From assembly GCA_943788045.1 (NCBI GenBank), contig CALSOT010000005.1:138789-202788 (forward strand): a stretch of DNA of 64,000 nt, given 5' to 3'. Source of the stretch: an uncultured Polaribacter sp. (lineage in GTDB: Bacteria > Bacteroidota > Bacteroidia > Flavobacteriales > Flavobacteriaceae). Below, in pieces: positions 8,807 through 18,806 of this stretch (within the stretch, counting starts at the first letter, position 1; each line of letters opens with the position of its first letter). The translations under genes were made by a program, and so were the position numbers. The notes beneath the pieces were generated by a model, which worked only from the letters and a program-made list of their open reading frames with translations, was not told the DNA's origin and ran no database searches.

Positions 8807-9571
8807 TTATAGTTTTCTTAAAGTAAACCAATCTTTCAGAATTTGGTTAAATTCTTGTGGCTTTTCCATCATTGCAGCATGCCCACATTTATCGATCCAA
8901 AACAAATCAGAGTTTGGTAAAAGTTTATTGAAATCTTCAGCAACTTCAGGAGGTGTAACAATATCTTGTTTCCCCCATATAAGGCAAGTTGGTTGTTCCA
9001 TTTTTGGCAAATCGTTTGCCATATTATGTCTAATAGCGCTTTTAGCAATTGCAAGAGTTCTAATAACAGAACTTCTGTCATTTACAATTTCAAAAACACT
9101 ATCTACCATTTCTTTTGTTCCAATTTCTGGATCATAAAAAACCCCTCGTGTTTTTTCTTTTATGTATTCGTAGTTACCTCTTTTAGGAAAACTATCTCCC
9201 ATTGCTTCTTCATACAACCCAGAGCTTCCTGTTAAAACTAATGCGTTTACTTTTTCTTGGTAATATTTTGTAAAATAAAGACCAATATGTCCTCCCAAAG
9301 AGTTTCCTAGTAAAATAGCTTTGTCTAAATTTTTAAATTCCATGAACTCCTTTAAAAATTTAGCTAAATTTTTAACGTTAGTTTTTATTAGTGGAAGTGT
9401 GTATAAAGGAAGTTCGGGAATTAATACGTTGTAAGAATTTTTAGAGAAATAATTAAAGGTACTTTCAAAATTACTTAAAGCGCCCATTAAACCATGTAGA
9501 ATAATGATTGTAGGTCCTTCTCCTGATTCTGCATATGTAAATTTTCCTTCAGTTTTTAACTTGTCAGTCAT
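8807..9571 (-). CDS. Alpha/beta hydrolase
   Basis: A 254-residue alpha/beta-hydrolase-fold protein with the oxyanion HG motif (LHGLMG, 25-30), nucleophile elbow GNSLGGH with Ser91, acid Asp203 in WGKQDIV and base His231 in CGHAAM. No signal peptide is seen, so it is cytoplasmic. The substrate is unknown. It lies directly upstream of and divergent from the mraZ operator, 200 nt from mraZ; in flavobacteria a hydrolase of this type is frequently found beside the dcw cluster (recalled, not checked). Confidence 0.88.
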   Translation of the reverse strand: MTDKLKTEGKFTYAESGEGPTIIILHGLMGALSNFESTFNYFSKNSYNVLIPELPLYTLPLIKTNVKNLAKFLKEFMEFKNLDKAILLGNSLGGHIGLYFTKYYQEKVNALVLTGSSGLYEEAMGDSFPKRGNYEYIKEKTRGVFYDPEIGTKEMVDSVFEIVNDRSSVIRTLAIAKSAIRHNMANDLPKMEQPTCLIWGKQDIVTPPEVAEDFNKLLPNSDLFWIDKCGHAAMMEKPQEFNQILKDWFTLRKL

Positions 9572-9700
9572 TGATTTTTCAATTCGCTTAAAAGCAAATG
9601 TAATTCTTTTTTATGAGATAGATAACGTTTTTTAGCTTGCCATTTTTTTAAATAAAATGAATAAAATAACAAGGAGTTGTTAACAAATAGGTTATTTATT

Positions 9701-9732
9701 AACAATGTGGTGAAAAGTGGTAAAAAGTGGTA
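9701..9732 (+). promoter_or_regulatory. Probable MraZ operator: three GTGG boxes at 10-bp spacing
   Basis: GTGG occurs at 9707-9710, 9717-9720 and 9727-9730, each preceded by an A-rich hexamer, an exact one-helical-turn spacing. MraZ proteins are known to bind direct repeats containing TGGG or GTG cores with 10-bp periodicity upstream of their own gene (E. coli, Mycoplasma). The array lies just before the -7 box, so binding should block RNA polymerase. The match in spacing and position is strong; binding itself is inference. Confidence 0.8.
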
Positions 9733-9741
9733 AAATTTAGC

Positions 9742-9749
9742 TATTTTTG
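9742..9749 (+). promoter_or_regulatory. -7 box of the dcw cluster promoter
   Basis: TATTTTTG fits TAnnTTTG, 23 nt upstream of the mraZ ATG and 12 nt after the last GTGG box. The -33 region would fall inside the operator, and no separate TTG was seen there. Confidence 0.65.
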
Positions 9750-9771
9750 GTTTGGACTAATAATTTATGTA

Positions 9772-10239
9772 ATGTTAAATTTAATTGGGACATATGAGTG
9801 TAAATCAGATGCTAAGGGAAGATTGATGTTTTCATCAGCCTTCAAGAAGCAACTGTCTTCTGTGTTACAAGATGGTTTTGTGGTAAAGAGGGCGGTTTTT
9901 CAGCCGTGTTTAGAGCTGTATCCAATTAGTGAATGGAGTCTGATGATGGGGAAAATCAACAAGCTAAATAGGTTCAAGAAAAAGAACAATGATTTTATTC
10001 GAAGATTTACGGCAGGTGTAAAGATGGTGGAGTTAGACGCAACTGGGAGGATTTTAATTCCTAAAGATTTATTTGAATTCGCAGGTATAAAAAAACAGGT
10101 GGTCATGTCTTCTTCGGTAAATATTATAGAAATCTGGGATAAAGAAAAATATGAAAAAGCCATTGAAGATGCGTCTGACGATTTTGCAGATTTGGCTGAG
10201 GAGGTAATGGGAAATACAGAGTTAGATGAGTTATCATAA
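9772..10239 (+). CDS. mraZ: Transcriptional regulator MraZ
   Basis: DNA-binding repressor of the dcw cluster, made of two AbrB-like SpoVT/MraZ domains. The protein from the ATG at 9772 has 155 residues, begins MLNLIGTYECKSDAKGRLMF and contains the duplicated DxKGR/DxTGR motifs (SDAKGRLMF near the start and DATGRILIPKDL near residue 86), which are the DNA-contacting beta turns. A GTG at 9727 would extend the frame, but it lies inside the operator boxes and upstream of the -7 element, so it is rejected. It overlaps rsmH by 14 nt, indicating translational coupling. Autorepression through the GTGG boxes is expected. Confidence 0.95.
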   Translation: MLNLIGTYECKSDAKGRLMFSSAFKKQLSSVLQDGFVVKRAVFQPCLELYPISEWSLMMGKINKLNRFKKKNNDFIRRFTAGVKMVELDATGRILIPKDLFEFAGIKKQVVMSSSVNIIEIWDKEKYEKAIEDASDDFADLAEEVMGNTELDELS

Positions 10240-11125
10240 TCCAGTTTTATTGCAAGAGAGTGTAGACGCCTTGTCTGTTAAGGAGGATGGTGTTTATGTG
10301 GATGTTACGTTTGGAGGTGGAGGTCATTCGAGAGAAATTTTGAAAAGACTAGGTGAGAATGGCAGATTGTTTGGTTTTGATCAAGATCCGGATGCTTTGG
10401 GTAATGTGATTGATGATGAGCGCTTTGTGTTGATTCCAGAAAATTTCCGTTATATATCAAGGTTTTTGAGGTTTAATGGTGTTAGGAAAGTGGATGGTGT
10501 TTTGGCGGATTTAGGTGTTTCTTCACATCAGTTTGATGAGGCTGAAAGGGGTTTTTCTACCCGTTTTGATGGTGATTTAGATATGAGGATGAATCAAAAG
10601 TCTAGGGTTTCGGCAAAAGAAATTGTAAATGAGTATTCAGAGGAGAAGTTAGCTGAAATATTGTTTTTGTATGGTGAATTGAGAAATTCTAGAAATATAG
10701 CTAAAACTATTGTTGAAAAAAGAGCTGAAGCGAAGATAGATACAAGTTTTCAGTTAAGAGAGGTGTTGCGAAAGTATTTGCCAAAAGCAAAAGAACATAA
10801 GATAATAGCACAGATTTTTCAAGCGATAAGAATTGAGGTAAATGAAGAGTTAGATGTTTTGAGAGAGTTTTTGGAGCAAATTCCAAATTTATTAAAAGAT
10901 GAAGGAAGGTTGAGTGTTATCTCATATCACTCTTTAGAGGATAGGTTGGTAAAAAGATTTATCAGAACAGGATTGTTTAGTGGTGAGTCTAGAAAAGATA
11001 TTTTTGGGAATACCAGTGAGCCGTTAAAGAAAGTAGGAAAATTAATAGTGCCTACTTCGCAAGAGATTAAAACAAATAATAGAGCTCGGAGCGCTAAATT
11101 AAGAATAGCAACATTAAAAAATTAA
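10226..11125 (+). CDS. rsmH: 16S rRNA (cytosine1402-N4)-methyltransferase RsmH (MraW)
   Basis: SAM-dependent N4-methylation of C1402 in the decoding centre of 16S rRNA. The 299-residue protein starts with MSYHNPVLLQ, the conserved HxPVL substrate-recognition segment, followed by the SAM-binding motif VDVTFGGGGHS (25-35). Further family motifs DQDPDA, DLGVSSHQ and ISYHSLEDR are present. Length is normal. It is the second gene of the dcw cluster, overlapping mraZ by 14 nt and followed after 1 nt by the ftsL-like gene. Confidence 0.97.
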   Translation: MSYHNPVLLQESVDALSVKEDGVYVDVTFGGGGHSREILKRLGENGRLFGFDQDPDALGNVIDDERFVLIPENFRYISRFLRFNGVRKVDGVLADLGVSSHQFDEAERGFSTRFDGDLDMRMNQKSRVSAKEIVNEYSEEKLAEILFLYGELRNSRNIAKTIVEKRAEAKIDTSFQLREVLRKYLPKAKEHKIIAQIFQAIRIEVNEELDVLREFLEQIPNLLKDEGRLSVISYHSLEDRLVKRFIRTGLFSGESRKDIFGNTSEPLKKVGKLIVPTSQEIKTNNRARSAKLRIATLKN

Positions 11126-11126
11126 T

Positions 11127-11459
11127 ATGTATCAAGTTAAAAAAGGTGTGTATGATTTTCTTCGTGGGAGCTTTCTTACGGATGATTCTGCTTTTAAAAA
11201 TTGGCGTATTATCATTTTTGTAGTTGTGCTGTTGTTGGTGATGATATCAAGTGCGCACAAGGCTGATAAAAAAGTGATTCAGATATCTGAGTTGAATAAA
11301 AAGAAAAGAGAATTGCGAGCAGAGTATGTTGATACTGGTACTGTTTTAATGAGGATGAAAATGGAATCTAGTATCAGGAAAAAAGCAAAAGCAAGAGGTT
11401 TGGCGCCTTTGAAGTCTCCTCCTAAAAAAATAAAAGTAACTATTCATAAAGATAAATAA
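11127..11459 (+). CDS. FtsL-like cell division protein
   Basis: A 110-residue bitopic membrane protein with a short basic cytoplasmic N-terminus, one transmembrane helix (about 27-42, IIIFVVVLLLVMISSA) and a charged extracytoplasmic part with heptad-like content (KKVIQISELNKKKRELRAEYV). It ends in a basic tail. Size, topology and position between rsmH and ftsI are those of FtsL, the bitopic partner of FtsB/FtsQ in the divisome; sequence similarity to FtsL is too weak to assert by eye. It is separated from rsmH by 1 nt and from ftsI by 2 nt, so it lies in one translation-coupled run. Confidence 0.85.
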   Translation: MYQVKKGVYDFLRGSFLTDDSAFKNWRIIIFVVVLLLVMISSAHKADKKVIQISELNKKKRELRAEYVDTGTVLMRMKMESSIRKKAKARGLAPLKSPPKKIKVTIHKDK

Positions 11460-11461
11460 AG

Positions 11462-13477
11462 TTGGCAACTCATAAAAAAAGCATACTTACAAAATTTTAC
11501 TTAGTATCAGCTTTTGTGGCTTTTATTTTGATAGCTGTAGTATTTCGTGTGTTTACGATTCAGCATTTGGAGGGAGATAGATATAGGGAGTTGTCTACTG
11601 AGTTAACAATAAAACAAGACACTATATTCGCGAATAAAGGAAATGTGTATGCTGCCGATGGGAATTTGTTGGCTACATCTATGTCTAAATTTACAATTAG
11701 AATGGATGTTCTTGCTGTTGATGGAAATGTTTTTGAGGAAAATGTTGGGGCGTTATCTTTGGAATTATCCAAGATGTTGGGGAAATCTTCTAGTTATTAT
11801 CAAAACAAATTAAGAAAAGCAAAAAAGAGAAGGAATAGGTATTTGCTGATCGCTAGAAATATTGGTTACACAGACTATTTAAAAATGAAGCAGTTTCCGA
11901 TATTTAATAAAGGGGTTTATCGCGGTGGTTTTATAGCAGATCAGAAAACTGTCAGAGCGCATCCGATTGGTAAAATTGCAGAACGAACAATTGGGTATGA
12001 TGATTTTAGGGGTGGAGCGGGAATAGAAGGTGCATTTGCGGATTATATGGAGGGTGAAAATGGTTTACGATGGAAACAGAAAATTGCCAAAAACCAATGG
12101 AAGCCAATTAATGATGTTAATGAAAAAGAACCTATTGATGGTCATGATATTATTACCACAATAGATGTAAATATTCAGGATATTACACATCATGCTTTAT
12201 TGCGAAGGTTAGAGTATTTTGAAGCAGATCATGGTTGTGCCGTTGTTATGGAGACTGCAACGGGAGAAATTAAGGCAATTTCTAATTTAGGAAGGACTTC
12301 TGAAGGTGCTTATTATGAGAAAAGAAACTATGCTGTTTGGGAGAGCCATGAGCCTGGTTCTACTTTCAAACTTGCAAGTTTGATGGCTGCTTTAGATGAT
12401 AAGGTAATTGATACTTCAACTGTTGTTGATACAGAAAAAGGTCGGATTTACATTCATAATAGAAAGGTTGAGGATTCTCACAAAGGTGGTTACGGTAAGA
12501 TTTCTGCAGCAAGAGTTTTTGAGGTTTCTTCGAATGTGGGGATTGTGAAAATTATGAAAAAAAACTATGATCATAGACCTCAGAAATTTATTGAAAAACT
12601 AGAAAAATATGGTTTTAAAGAGCCTATCGGTTTTTCAATTAAAGGTGAGGGAAAGCCATTTGTTCCGGAGCCTGAAGATAAAAGTTGGAGTAAAATTTCT
12701 TTAGAGTGGATGTCTTGGGGTTATGGAGTTTCATTAACGCCAATGCAAATATTAATGTTTTATAATGCTGTTGCTAATAATGGGGTTATGGTAAAGCCAA
12801 TGTTTATAAAAGAATTACGCAGACAAGATAAAACTGAAAAGGTTTTTGAAACAGAAATTGTAAACTCAAAAATAGCATCAAAAGAGACATTGATGAAGGT
12901 TAGAAAAGTGATGGAAAATGTCGTTGTGAAAGGAACCGCACAAAATATTTATTCACCAAACTTTTCTATGGCAGGTAAAACAGGAACTGCTAAAAAATAT
13001 ATTTCAAGAACTAAAGATAAAAATGGTGAATGGCAAGGTGGGTATTATTCAAGTAAGCACTACGTAGCTTCATTTGCTGGTTTTTTTCCGGCGGATAATC
13101 CAAAGTACTCTTGTATTGTTGTTGTTCATGATCCAAAGAAAGAAAAAGGGTATTATGGAGCCACGGTTGCTGCTCCAATTTTTAAAGAAATTGCTCAGAA
13201 AATATATACAACAACTCCTATAGATAATCAATCAGTAAGTGATGAGGTAGACTTCACCTCTATTGAAAAGCAATATGATAAATACAATATCAAATTAAAC
13301 AAAGAATACAAACGAATTCCAAATGTTTATGGAATGATTGGGATGGATGCTCTGTCTTTGTTAGAAAACATTGGGTTAAAAGTAAAGCTATCAGGGATGG
13401 GTAGAGTGAAATCTCAATCACTTAAAAAAGGAGTGAGGTTTACAAAAGGTAGTACTATTATTTTAAAACTTTCATAA
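11462..13477 (+). CDS. ftsI: Division transpeptidase FtsI (PBP3-type) with C-terminal PASTA domain
   Basis: Class B penicillin-binding protein that crosslinks septal peptidoglycan. The 671-residue protein has an N-terminal membrane anchor (about 13-34), a dimerization domain and a transpeptidase domain with the nucleophile Ser300 in STFK (300-303), SSN at 356/357-358 and KTG at 506-508. The last 60 residues (IPNVYGMIGMDALSLLENIGL and onward, shown in part) form one PASTA repeat, usual in Bacteroidota and Gram-positive division PBPs but absent from E. coli FtsI. Translation apparently starts at TTG (11462), two bases after the ftsL-like stop; no nearer ATG retains the membrane anchor. Confidence 0.95.
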   Translation: MATHKKSILTKFYLVSAFVAFILIAVVFRVFTIQHLEGDRYRELSTELTIKQDTIFANKGNVYAADGNLLATSMSKFTIRMDVLAVDGNVFEENVGALSLELSKMLGKSSSYYQNKLRKAKKRRNRYLLIARNIGYTDYLKMKQFPIFNKGVYRGGFIADQKTVRAHPIGKIAERTIGYDDFRGGAGIEGAFADYMEGENGLRWKQKIAKNQWKPINDVNEKEPIDGHDIITTIDVNIQDITHHALLRRLEYFEADHGCAVVMETATGEIKAISNLGRTSEGAYYEKRNYAVWESHEPGSTFKLASLMAALDDKVIDTSTVVDTEKGRIYIHNRKVEDSHKGGYGKISAARVFEVSSNVGIVKIMKKNYDHRPQKFIEKLEKYGFKEPIGFSIKGEGKPFVPEPEDKSWSKISLEWMSWGYGVSLTPMQILMFYNAVANNGVMVKPMFIKELRRQDKTEKVFETEIVNSKIASKETLMKVRKVMENVVVKGTAQNIYSPNFSMAGKTGTAKKYISRTKDKNGEWQGGYYSSKHYVASFAGFFPADNPKYSCIVVVHDPKKEKGYYGATVAAPIFKEIAQKIYTTTPIDNQSVSDEVDFTSIEKQYDKYNIKLNKEYKRIPNVYGMIGMDALSLLENIGLKVKLSGMGRVKSQSLKKGVRFTKGSTIILKLS

Positions 13478-13478
13478 G

Positions 13479-14942
13479 TTGAAGAATTTAAAAGACATAT
13501 TATATCAGGTTTCTATTAATCAAGTATTTGGATTTACAGATGTTGAGGTAAATAGTCTTGTTTTTGATTCAAGAAAAGTTCAAAAAAATGATGTTTTTAT
13601 TGCTCAAAAAGGAGTTAGGTTTGATGGTCATTCATACATTGAAAAAGCAATTTCTTTAGGAGCGGTAGTAATTATTTGTGAAGATTTTCCTACTTATAAA
13701 AGAGAGGATGTTACATATGTTCAAGTAAGCGATACGAACTTAGCGTTGGCTATTATGGCCTCTAATTTTTACAATAATCCATCTAAAATATTATCTCTTG
13801 TTGGTGTGACGGGCACAAATGGAAAAACAACAATTGCATCACTGTTATATCAATTATTTAAAAAAGCAGGTTATAAAGTTGGTTTATTGTCAACTGTAAA
13901 AATTTTAGTTGACGAAACTGAATTTAAAGCAACCCATACAACTCCGGATTCTGTTACAATCAATTCGTATTTAGATAAAATGATTGAGTCAGGCGTAGAT
14001 TATTGTTTCATGGAAGTTAGCTCCCATGGAATCCATCAAAAAAGAACTGAAGGCCTAACTTTTGCAGGAGGCGTTTTTACTAATTTATCTCATGATCATT
14101 TGGATTATCATGAAACTTTTTCCGAATATAGAAATGTAAAAAAATCATTTTTTGATTCGTTGTCTAAACCTGCCTTTGCACTTACAAATATCGATGATAA
14201 AAATGGCGATTTCATGTTGCAAAACACGAAGGCAATAAAGAAAACGTATGCATTAAAAACATTAGCAGATTATAAAGTAAAGGTTTTAGAAAAGCAGTTT
14301 TCTGGAACGCTTTTAAAAATTGATGAATCTGAAGTTTGGACAAAGTTAATAGGTAGGTTTAATGCTCTTAATTTACTAGCGATTTTTGCCACCGCAGAAT
14401 TACTGGGTTTAGAAAAATTAGAAATATTAACAATTATAAGTCAGTTAGAGAATGTTAGTGGGCGTTTTGAATACGTTCTGTCTGAAGACGGTGTAACTGC
14501 AATTATAGATTATGCTCATACACCAGATGCTTTAAAAAATGTTTTAGAGACCATTAATGATATTAGAACAGGGAATGAAAAAGTAATTACAGTTGTTGGT
14601 TGTGGGGGAGATCGAGATCGAGCAAAGAGACCAAAAATAGCGCATATCGCCTCGCAATTGAGTAATCAAGCGATTTTTACATCAGATAATCCTAGAACAG
14701 AAAATGCGCAAACCATTTTAGATGAAATGGAATCTGGTGTGTCTGCTGAAAACTATAAAAAAACATTATCAATTTTAGATAGGAGGCAGGCAATCAAAAC
14801 AGCTTGTAAGTTTTCTGAAAGTGGTGATATAATTTTAGTTGCGGGTAAAGGACATGAAGATTATCAAGAAATAAACGGTGTTAGAACTCATTTTGATGAT
14901 TTGGAAGAAGTGAAAAATTGTTTCAATCAATTAAAAAAATAA
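13479..14942 (+). CDS. murE: UDP-MurNAc-tripeptide synthetase MurE (meso-diaminopimelate adding)
   Basis: ATP-dependent ligase adding the third residue of the peptidoglycan stem peptide. In 487 residues the ATP-binding GTNGKTT (112-118) is clear. The motif DNPR (403-406) identifies the meso-diaminopimelate-using type, as opposed to the lysine type, so the cell wall should be DAP-type. The carbamylated lysine region is near residues 218-223. The start codon is TTG at 13479, one base after the ftsI stop; the N-terminus MKNLKDILYQ fits the family. It is followed by mraY after 6 nt. Confidence 0.96.
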   Translation: MKNLKDILYQVSINQVFGFTDVEVNSLVFDSRKVQKNDVFIAQKGVRFDGHSYIEKAISLGAVVIICEDFPTYKREDVTYVQVSDTNLALAIMASNFYNNPSKILSLVGVTGTNGKTTIASLLYQLFKKAGYKVGLLSTVKILVDETEFKATHTTPDSVTINSYLDKMIESGVDYCFMEVSSHGIHQKRTEGLTFAGGVFTNLSHDHLDYHETFSEYRNVKKSFFDSLSKPAFALTNIDDKNGDFMLQNTKAIKKTYALKTLADYKVKVLEKQFSGTLLKIDESEVWTKLIGRFNALNLLAIFATAELLGLEKLEILTIISQLENVSGRFEYVLSEDGVTAIIDYAHTPDALKNVLETINDIRTGNEKVITVVGCGGDRDRAKRPKIAHIASQLSNQAIFTSDNPRTENAQTILDEMESGVSAENYKKTLSILDRRQAIKTACKFSESGDIILVAGKGHEDYQEINGVRTHFDDLEEVKNCFNQLKK

Positions 14943-14948
14943 TTAAGA

Positions 14949-16175
14949 ATGCTATATTATTTATTCGAATATTTAGAAAATCAATTTAGTTTTCCCGGCG
15001 CTAGTGTGTTTCAATTCATCACATTTAGGGCGGCTTCAGCATTCATTTTGTCTTTACTGATTTCTTCAATTTTTGGTAAAAGAATCATAAGTTTTTTACA
15101 AAGACAACAAGTAGGTGAGTCTATTAGAGATTTAGGGTTAGAAGGGCAAATTCAAAAAGCAGGTACTCCAACAATGGGTGGAGTTATTATCATTTTAGCA
15201 ACATTGATTCCTGCATTATTGTTAGCAAAACTAGATAATATTTATATAATCCTTCTTGTTATTACAACTCTTTGGATGGGGTTAATAGGTTTTTTAGATG
15301 ACTATATTAAAGTATTTAAAAAAGATAAGGCGGGTTTACATGGCAAATTTAAGGTTTTAGGTCAAGTTGGTTTAGGGATTATTGTCGGTTCAATGCTTTA
15401 TTTTAACGATGGAGTTACCATAAAAGAGCAGTTACCAAAAGAGCAGCAAATAGAAAATAAACAAGGAAAAAGAGTTGTTTTTGGAGATGCGCATAAATCA
15501 ACAAAAACAACAGTTCCTTTTTTTAAAAATAATGAATTAGAATATTCAAAAGCGTTTAGTTTTTTAGGAGATGAGTATGAAAAATATGGTTGGATCGTCT
15601 TTATATTTATTACTGTTTTTATTGTTACGGGAATTTCAAATGGAGCAAATTTAACAGATGGAATAGATGGTTTGGCAGCAGGTTCCTCTGCGATTATTGT
15701 AATAACACTCGCACTTTTTGCATGGGTTTCTGGTAATATTATTTTCGCGGATTATTTAGATGTAATGTATATACCAAATTCTGGAGAAATGACCGTTTTC
15801 ATTCTTGCGTTTGCGGGAGCTTTAATCGGTTTTCTGTGGTATAACACTTATCCAGCACAAATTTTCATGGGAGATACGGGTAGTTTAACAATAGGTGGAA
15901 TTATAGCGGTTATCGCGATCTCTATTCGTAAAGAATTATTACTCCCAATATTAGCAGGAATCTTTGTGATAGAAAATATTTCGGTAATTATTCAGGTATT
16001 TTGGTTTAAGTATACCAAAAAGAAATTTGGAATAGGAAGAAGAGTTTTTAAAATGGCGCCTTTACATCATCATTATCAAAAAATAGGTTATCATGAGAGT
16101 AAAATTGTCGTTCGATTTTGGGTAATAGGAATTTTATTGGCAGTATTGGCAATAGTGACCTTAAAATTGAGATAG
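14949..16175 (+). CDS. mraY: Phospho-MurNAc-pentapeptide transferase MraY
   Basis: Integral membrane enzyme that links UDP-MurNAc-pentapeptide to undecaprenyl phosphate to form lipid I. The 408-residue protein has about ten membrane helices and the family motifs GTPTMGG (72-78), FLDDYIK with Asp117/Asp118, [10 protein letters not shown] and the C-terminal PLHHHY. It is about 45 residues longer than the usual 360 because of a hydrophilic insert at about 153-212 between membrane segments, a feature I recall from other Bacteroidota MraY proteins. It ends directly against the murD ATG (TAG then ATG). Confidence 0.96.
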   Translation: MLYYLFEYLENQFSFPGASVFQFITFRAASAFILSLLISSIFGKRIISFLQRQQVGESIRDLGLEGQIQKAGTPTMGGVIIILATLIPALLLAKLDNIYIILLVITTLWMGLIGFLDDYIKVFKKDKAGLHGKFKVLGQVGLGIIVGSMLYFNDGVTIKEQLPKEQQIENKQGKRVVFGDAHKSTKTTVPFFKNNELEYSKAFSFLGDEYEKYGWIVFIFITVFIVTGISNGANLTDGIDGLAAGSSAIIVITLALFAWVSGNIIFADYLDVMYIPNSGEMTVFILAFAGALIGFLWYNTYPAQIFMGDTGSLTIGGIIAVIAISIRKELLLPILAGIFVIENISVIIQVFWFKYTKKKFGIGRRVFKMAPLHHHYQKIGYHESKIVVRFWVIGILLAVLAIVTLKLR

Positions 16176-17510
16176 ATGGAGTATTTAGTAATTCTTGGTG
16201 GTGGAGAAAGCGGTGTTGGTGCCGCGCTTTTAGGAAAGCAAAAAGGTTATAATGTCTTTTTGTCAGACAAGGGCGGGATCTCAAAAAAATATAAAGAAGT
16301 TCTTTTACATAATGAAATCAGTTTTGAGGAAAATAGACATACAGAAAGTAATATTTTAAATGCTAATTTAGTAATAAAAAGTCCTGGGATTCCTGATACA
16401 GTTCCATTAGTTTTAAAATTGAAAGAAAATTCAATTCCCGTTATTTCAGAAATTGAATTTGCATCACAATTTACAAACGCTACTATTGTTGGAATTACGG
16501 GTTCTAATGGTAAAACTACTACCACATTATTGTTGTATCACATTTTGAAAAACTCAAATTTTAATATTGGTGTTGCAGGCAATATTGGTGATAGTTTTGC
16601 TAAGCAAGTTGCAGAGAATTCCTATGAAAATTATGTTCTGGAGTTGAGCAGTTTTCAGTTAGATGGAATAAAATCTTTTAATAGTCATATTGCGATTTTA
16701 ATTAACATTACTCCAGATCATTTAGATCGATATGAATATGATTTCGATAAGTATGTTGAGGCCAAATTTAAAATAACAAAGAATCAAAAAGAAACTGATT
16801 ATTTAATTTATGACGCAGATGATAGGGCAATCATAAATTGGTTAAATAAAAATAAAACAAAAGCAAAGTTAGTTCCATTTTCAATTGAAAAAGAATTGGA
16901 ATACGGAGCCTATTTGAAGGATAATAATATTATAATCAACATTAATAAAGAAAAATTTACTATGCCAATATCAACTTTATCGCTTAAAGGAAAACATAAT
17001 ACTAAGAATGCAATGGCAGCGACAATGGCTGCTCAATTATTGAAAGCTAGAAAGCAAGTAGTAAAAGAAAGTTTAGAAAATTTTGAAGGTGCAGAGCATC
17101 GTCTAGAGAATGTTGCAAAAATTAAAGATGTAAAGTATATAAATGATTCTAAAGCCACGAATATTAACGCTACTTATTATGCGCTAGAATGTATGGATAA
17201 CACGACAGTTTGGATTGTTGGTGGTGTTGATAAGGGGAATGATTATAATGACTTATTACCATTGGTAAGAGAAAAAGTGAAAGCGATTGTCTGTTTAGGT
17301 GTTGATAATGATAAAATTAAAGAAACTTTTGGTAACGTAGTTGACATTATTGTGGAAACTGCCGGTGCAGAAGAGGCTGTAAAGGTTTGTCATAAATTGG
17401 CAGAGAGAGGAGAAACGGTACTGTTGTCGCCAGCTTGTGCAAGTTTTGACTTATTTGAGAATTATGAAGATCGCGGACGCCAATTTAAGAAGGCGGTTAG
17501 AAATCTATAG
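16176..17510 (+). CDS. murD: UDP-MurNAc-L-Ala:D-Glu ligase MurD
   Basis: Cytoplasmic ATP-dependent ligase adding D-glutamate to UDP-MurNAc-L-alanine. The 444-residue protein begins with a Rossmann-like UDP-binding domain (LVILGGGESGVGAALL, 4-19), followed by the P-loop GITGSNGKTTT (106-116), the NITPDHLDR motif and the NDSKATN motif typical of MurD. Its ATG follows the mraY stop with no gap. A 111-nt gap before ftsW is the largest inside the cluster and may hold an internal promoter, but no exact TAnnTTTG was seen. Confidence 0.96.
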   Translation: MEYLVILGGGESGVGAALLGKQKGYNVFLSDKGGISKKYKEVLLHNEISFEENRHTESNILNANLVIKSPGIPDTVPLVLKLKENSIPVISEIEFASQFTNATIVGITGSNGKTTTTLLLYHILKNSNFNIGVAGNIGDSFAKQVAENSYENYVLELSSFQLDGIKSFNSHIAILINITPDHLDRYEYDFDKYVEAKFKITKNQKETDYLIYDADDRAIINWLNKNKTKAKLVPFSIEKELEYGAYLKDNNIIININKEKFTMPISTLSLKGKHNTKNAMAATMAAQLLKARKQVVKESLENFEGAEHRLENVAKIKDVKYINDSKATNINATYYALECMDNTTVWIVGGVDKGNDYNDLLPLVREKVKAIVCLGVDNDKIKETFGNVVDIIVETAGAEEAVKVCHKLAERGETVLLSPACASFDLFENYEDRGRQFKKAVRNL

Positions 17511-17621
17511 TTTTTTAGAAGAAAATTAGGATATAAATATATATGTGAAATAAGAGTAAAATTCGATTTTAGAGATAAATAGAATAGTATTTCTCTACTT
17601 TGTGGAGGCTAATAAAGGCTT

Positions 17622-18806
17622 ATGAAAACCATTTTTAAACATATTAAAGGAGATAGAACCATTTGGGCAATTATTGCTGTTTTGGCAATATTTTCATTCA
17701 TGCCAGTTTATAGCGCAAGTACAAACTTGGTGTATGTGGTTGGAAATGGATCTACTTTGGGGCATTTGGTAAAGCATATTGTTTTATTAATATTGGGGTT
17801 TGCGATTATTTATGGAGTGCACAAAGTGCCTTATAGATATTTTTCTGGAGGTTCTGTTTTAATGCTTCCTGTAGTTGTTATATTATTGATTTTTACCCTA
17901 GCTCAAGGAACCACAATTGGAGGTGCCAATGCAAGTAGATGGATTCGAATTGGGGGAATTGGTTTTCAAACATCAACTTTAGCAGGTTTGGTTTTAATGG
18001 TTTATGTAGCAAGATATTTTGCTAAAAATAAAGAAAAAACAATCAATTTTAAAGAAAGTTTACTGAAGCTTTGGACACCTGTTGCTATTGTTCTATTACT
18101 AATATTACCAGCAAACTTCTCTACTACGGCAATAATTTTTGTAATGGTCTTAATGGTTAATTTTATTGGCGGTTATCCAGCAAAATATATTGGGTTTATT
18201 TTAGGGGCTGGTATTGTGTTACTATCATTATTTGTTTTGATAGCAAAAGCGTTTCCCGATGCAATGCCGAACAGAGTTCAGACTTGGCAAAGTCGTATAG
18301 AAAGTTTTTCTGACGGAGAAGGCAAAGAAGCTTATCAAGTTGAAAAAGCTAAAATAGCCATTGCAACGGGAGGTATATTTGGTGTTGGTCCAGGAAAAAG
18401 TGTACAAAAGAACTTTTTACCTCAATCTACATCCGATTTTATTTTTGCAATAATTGTCGAAGAATATGGTTTAATTGGTGGTTTTGTGATTGTTTCTATT
18501 TACTTTTTATTACTATTTAGAATTTTCGTAGTAATAAGAAAAACAACTACAATTTTTGGTATGTTATTAGTTTTAGGAGTTGGTATTCCAATCATATTTC
18601 AGGCATCAATTAATATGGCAGTTGCTACTAATTTATTTCCTGTTACAGGGCAAACGCTTCCTTTAATTAGTAGTGGAGGTACTTCTATTTGGATGACTTG
18701 TTTTGCATTAGGAATGATATTAAGTGTAAGTGCTTCAGTAGAAGAAACAGAGGAAGATATTTTAGATGATAACCCTTTAAACATACTTCATGAAACAATC
18801 GATTAA
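17622..18806 (+). CDS. ftsW: Septal peptidoglycan glycosyltransferase FtsW (SEDS family)
   Basis: Multi-pass membrane protein of the SEDS family that polymerizes lipid II together with FtsI. The 394-residue protein has about ten membrane helices; the segments [11 protein letters not shown], the [12 protein letters not shown] loop and [11 protein letters not shown] match the SEDS signature (GxSRW, and the PxxSxGGS/T region). The C-terminus is acidic ([12 protein letters not shown]). It overlaps murG by 17 nt. Position between murD and murG fits FtsW rather than RodA. Confidence 0.95.
   Translation: MKTIFKHIKGDRTIWAIIAVLAIFSFMPVYSASTNLVYVVGNGSTLGHLVKHIVLLILGFAIIYGVHKVPYRYFSGGSVLMLPVVVILLIFTLAQGTTIGGANASRWIRIGGIGFQTSTLAGLVLMVYVARYFAKNKEKTINFKESLLKLWTPVAIVLLLILPANFSTTAIIFVMVLMVNFIGGYPAKYIGFILGAGIVLLSLFVLIAKAFPDAMPNRVQTWQSRIESFSDGEGKEAYQVEKAKIAIATGGIFGVGPGKSVQKNFLPQSTSDFIFAIIVEEYGLIGGFVIVSIYFLLLFRIFVVIRKTTTIFGMLLVLGVGIPIIFQASINMAVATNLFPVTGQTLPLISSGGTSIWMTCFALGMILSVSASVEETEEDILDDNPLNILHETID

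Noticed and set aside
9727..9771. GTG start extending mraZ by 15 codons
   Set aside because: It lies inside the GTGG operator array and upstream of the -7 box; the ATG at 9772 matches the MraZ N-terminus.
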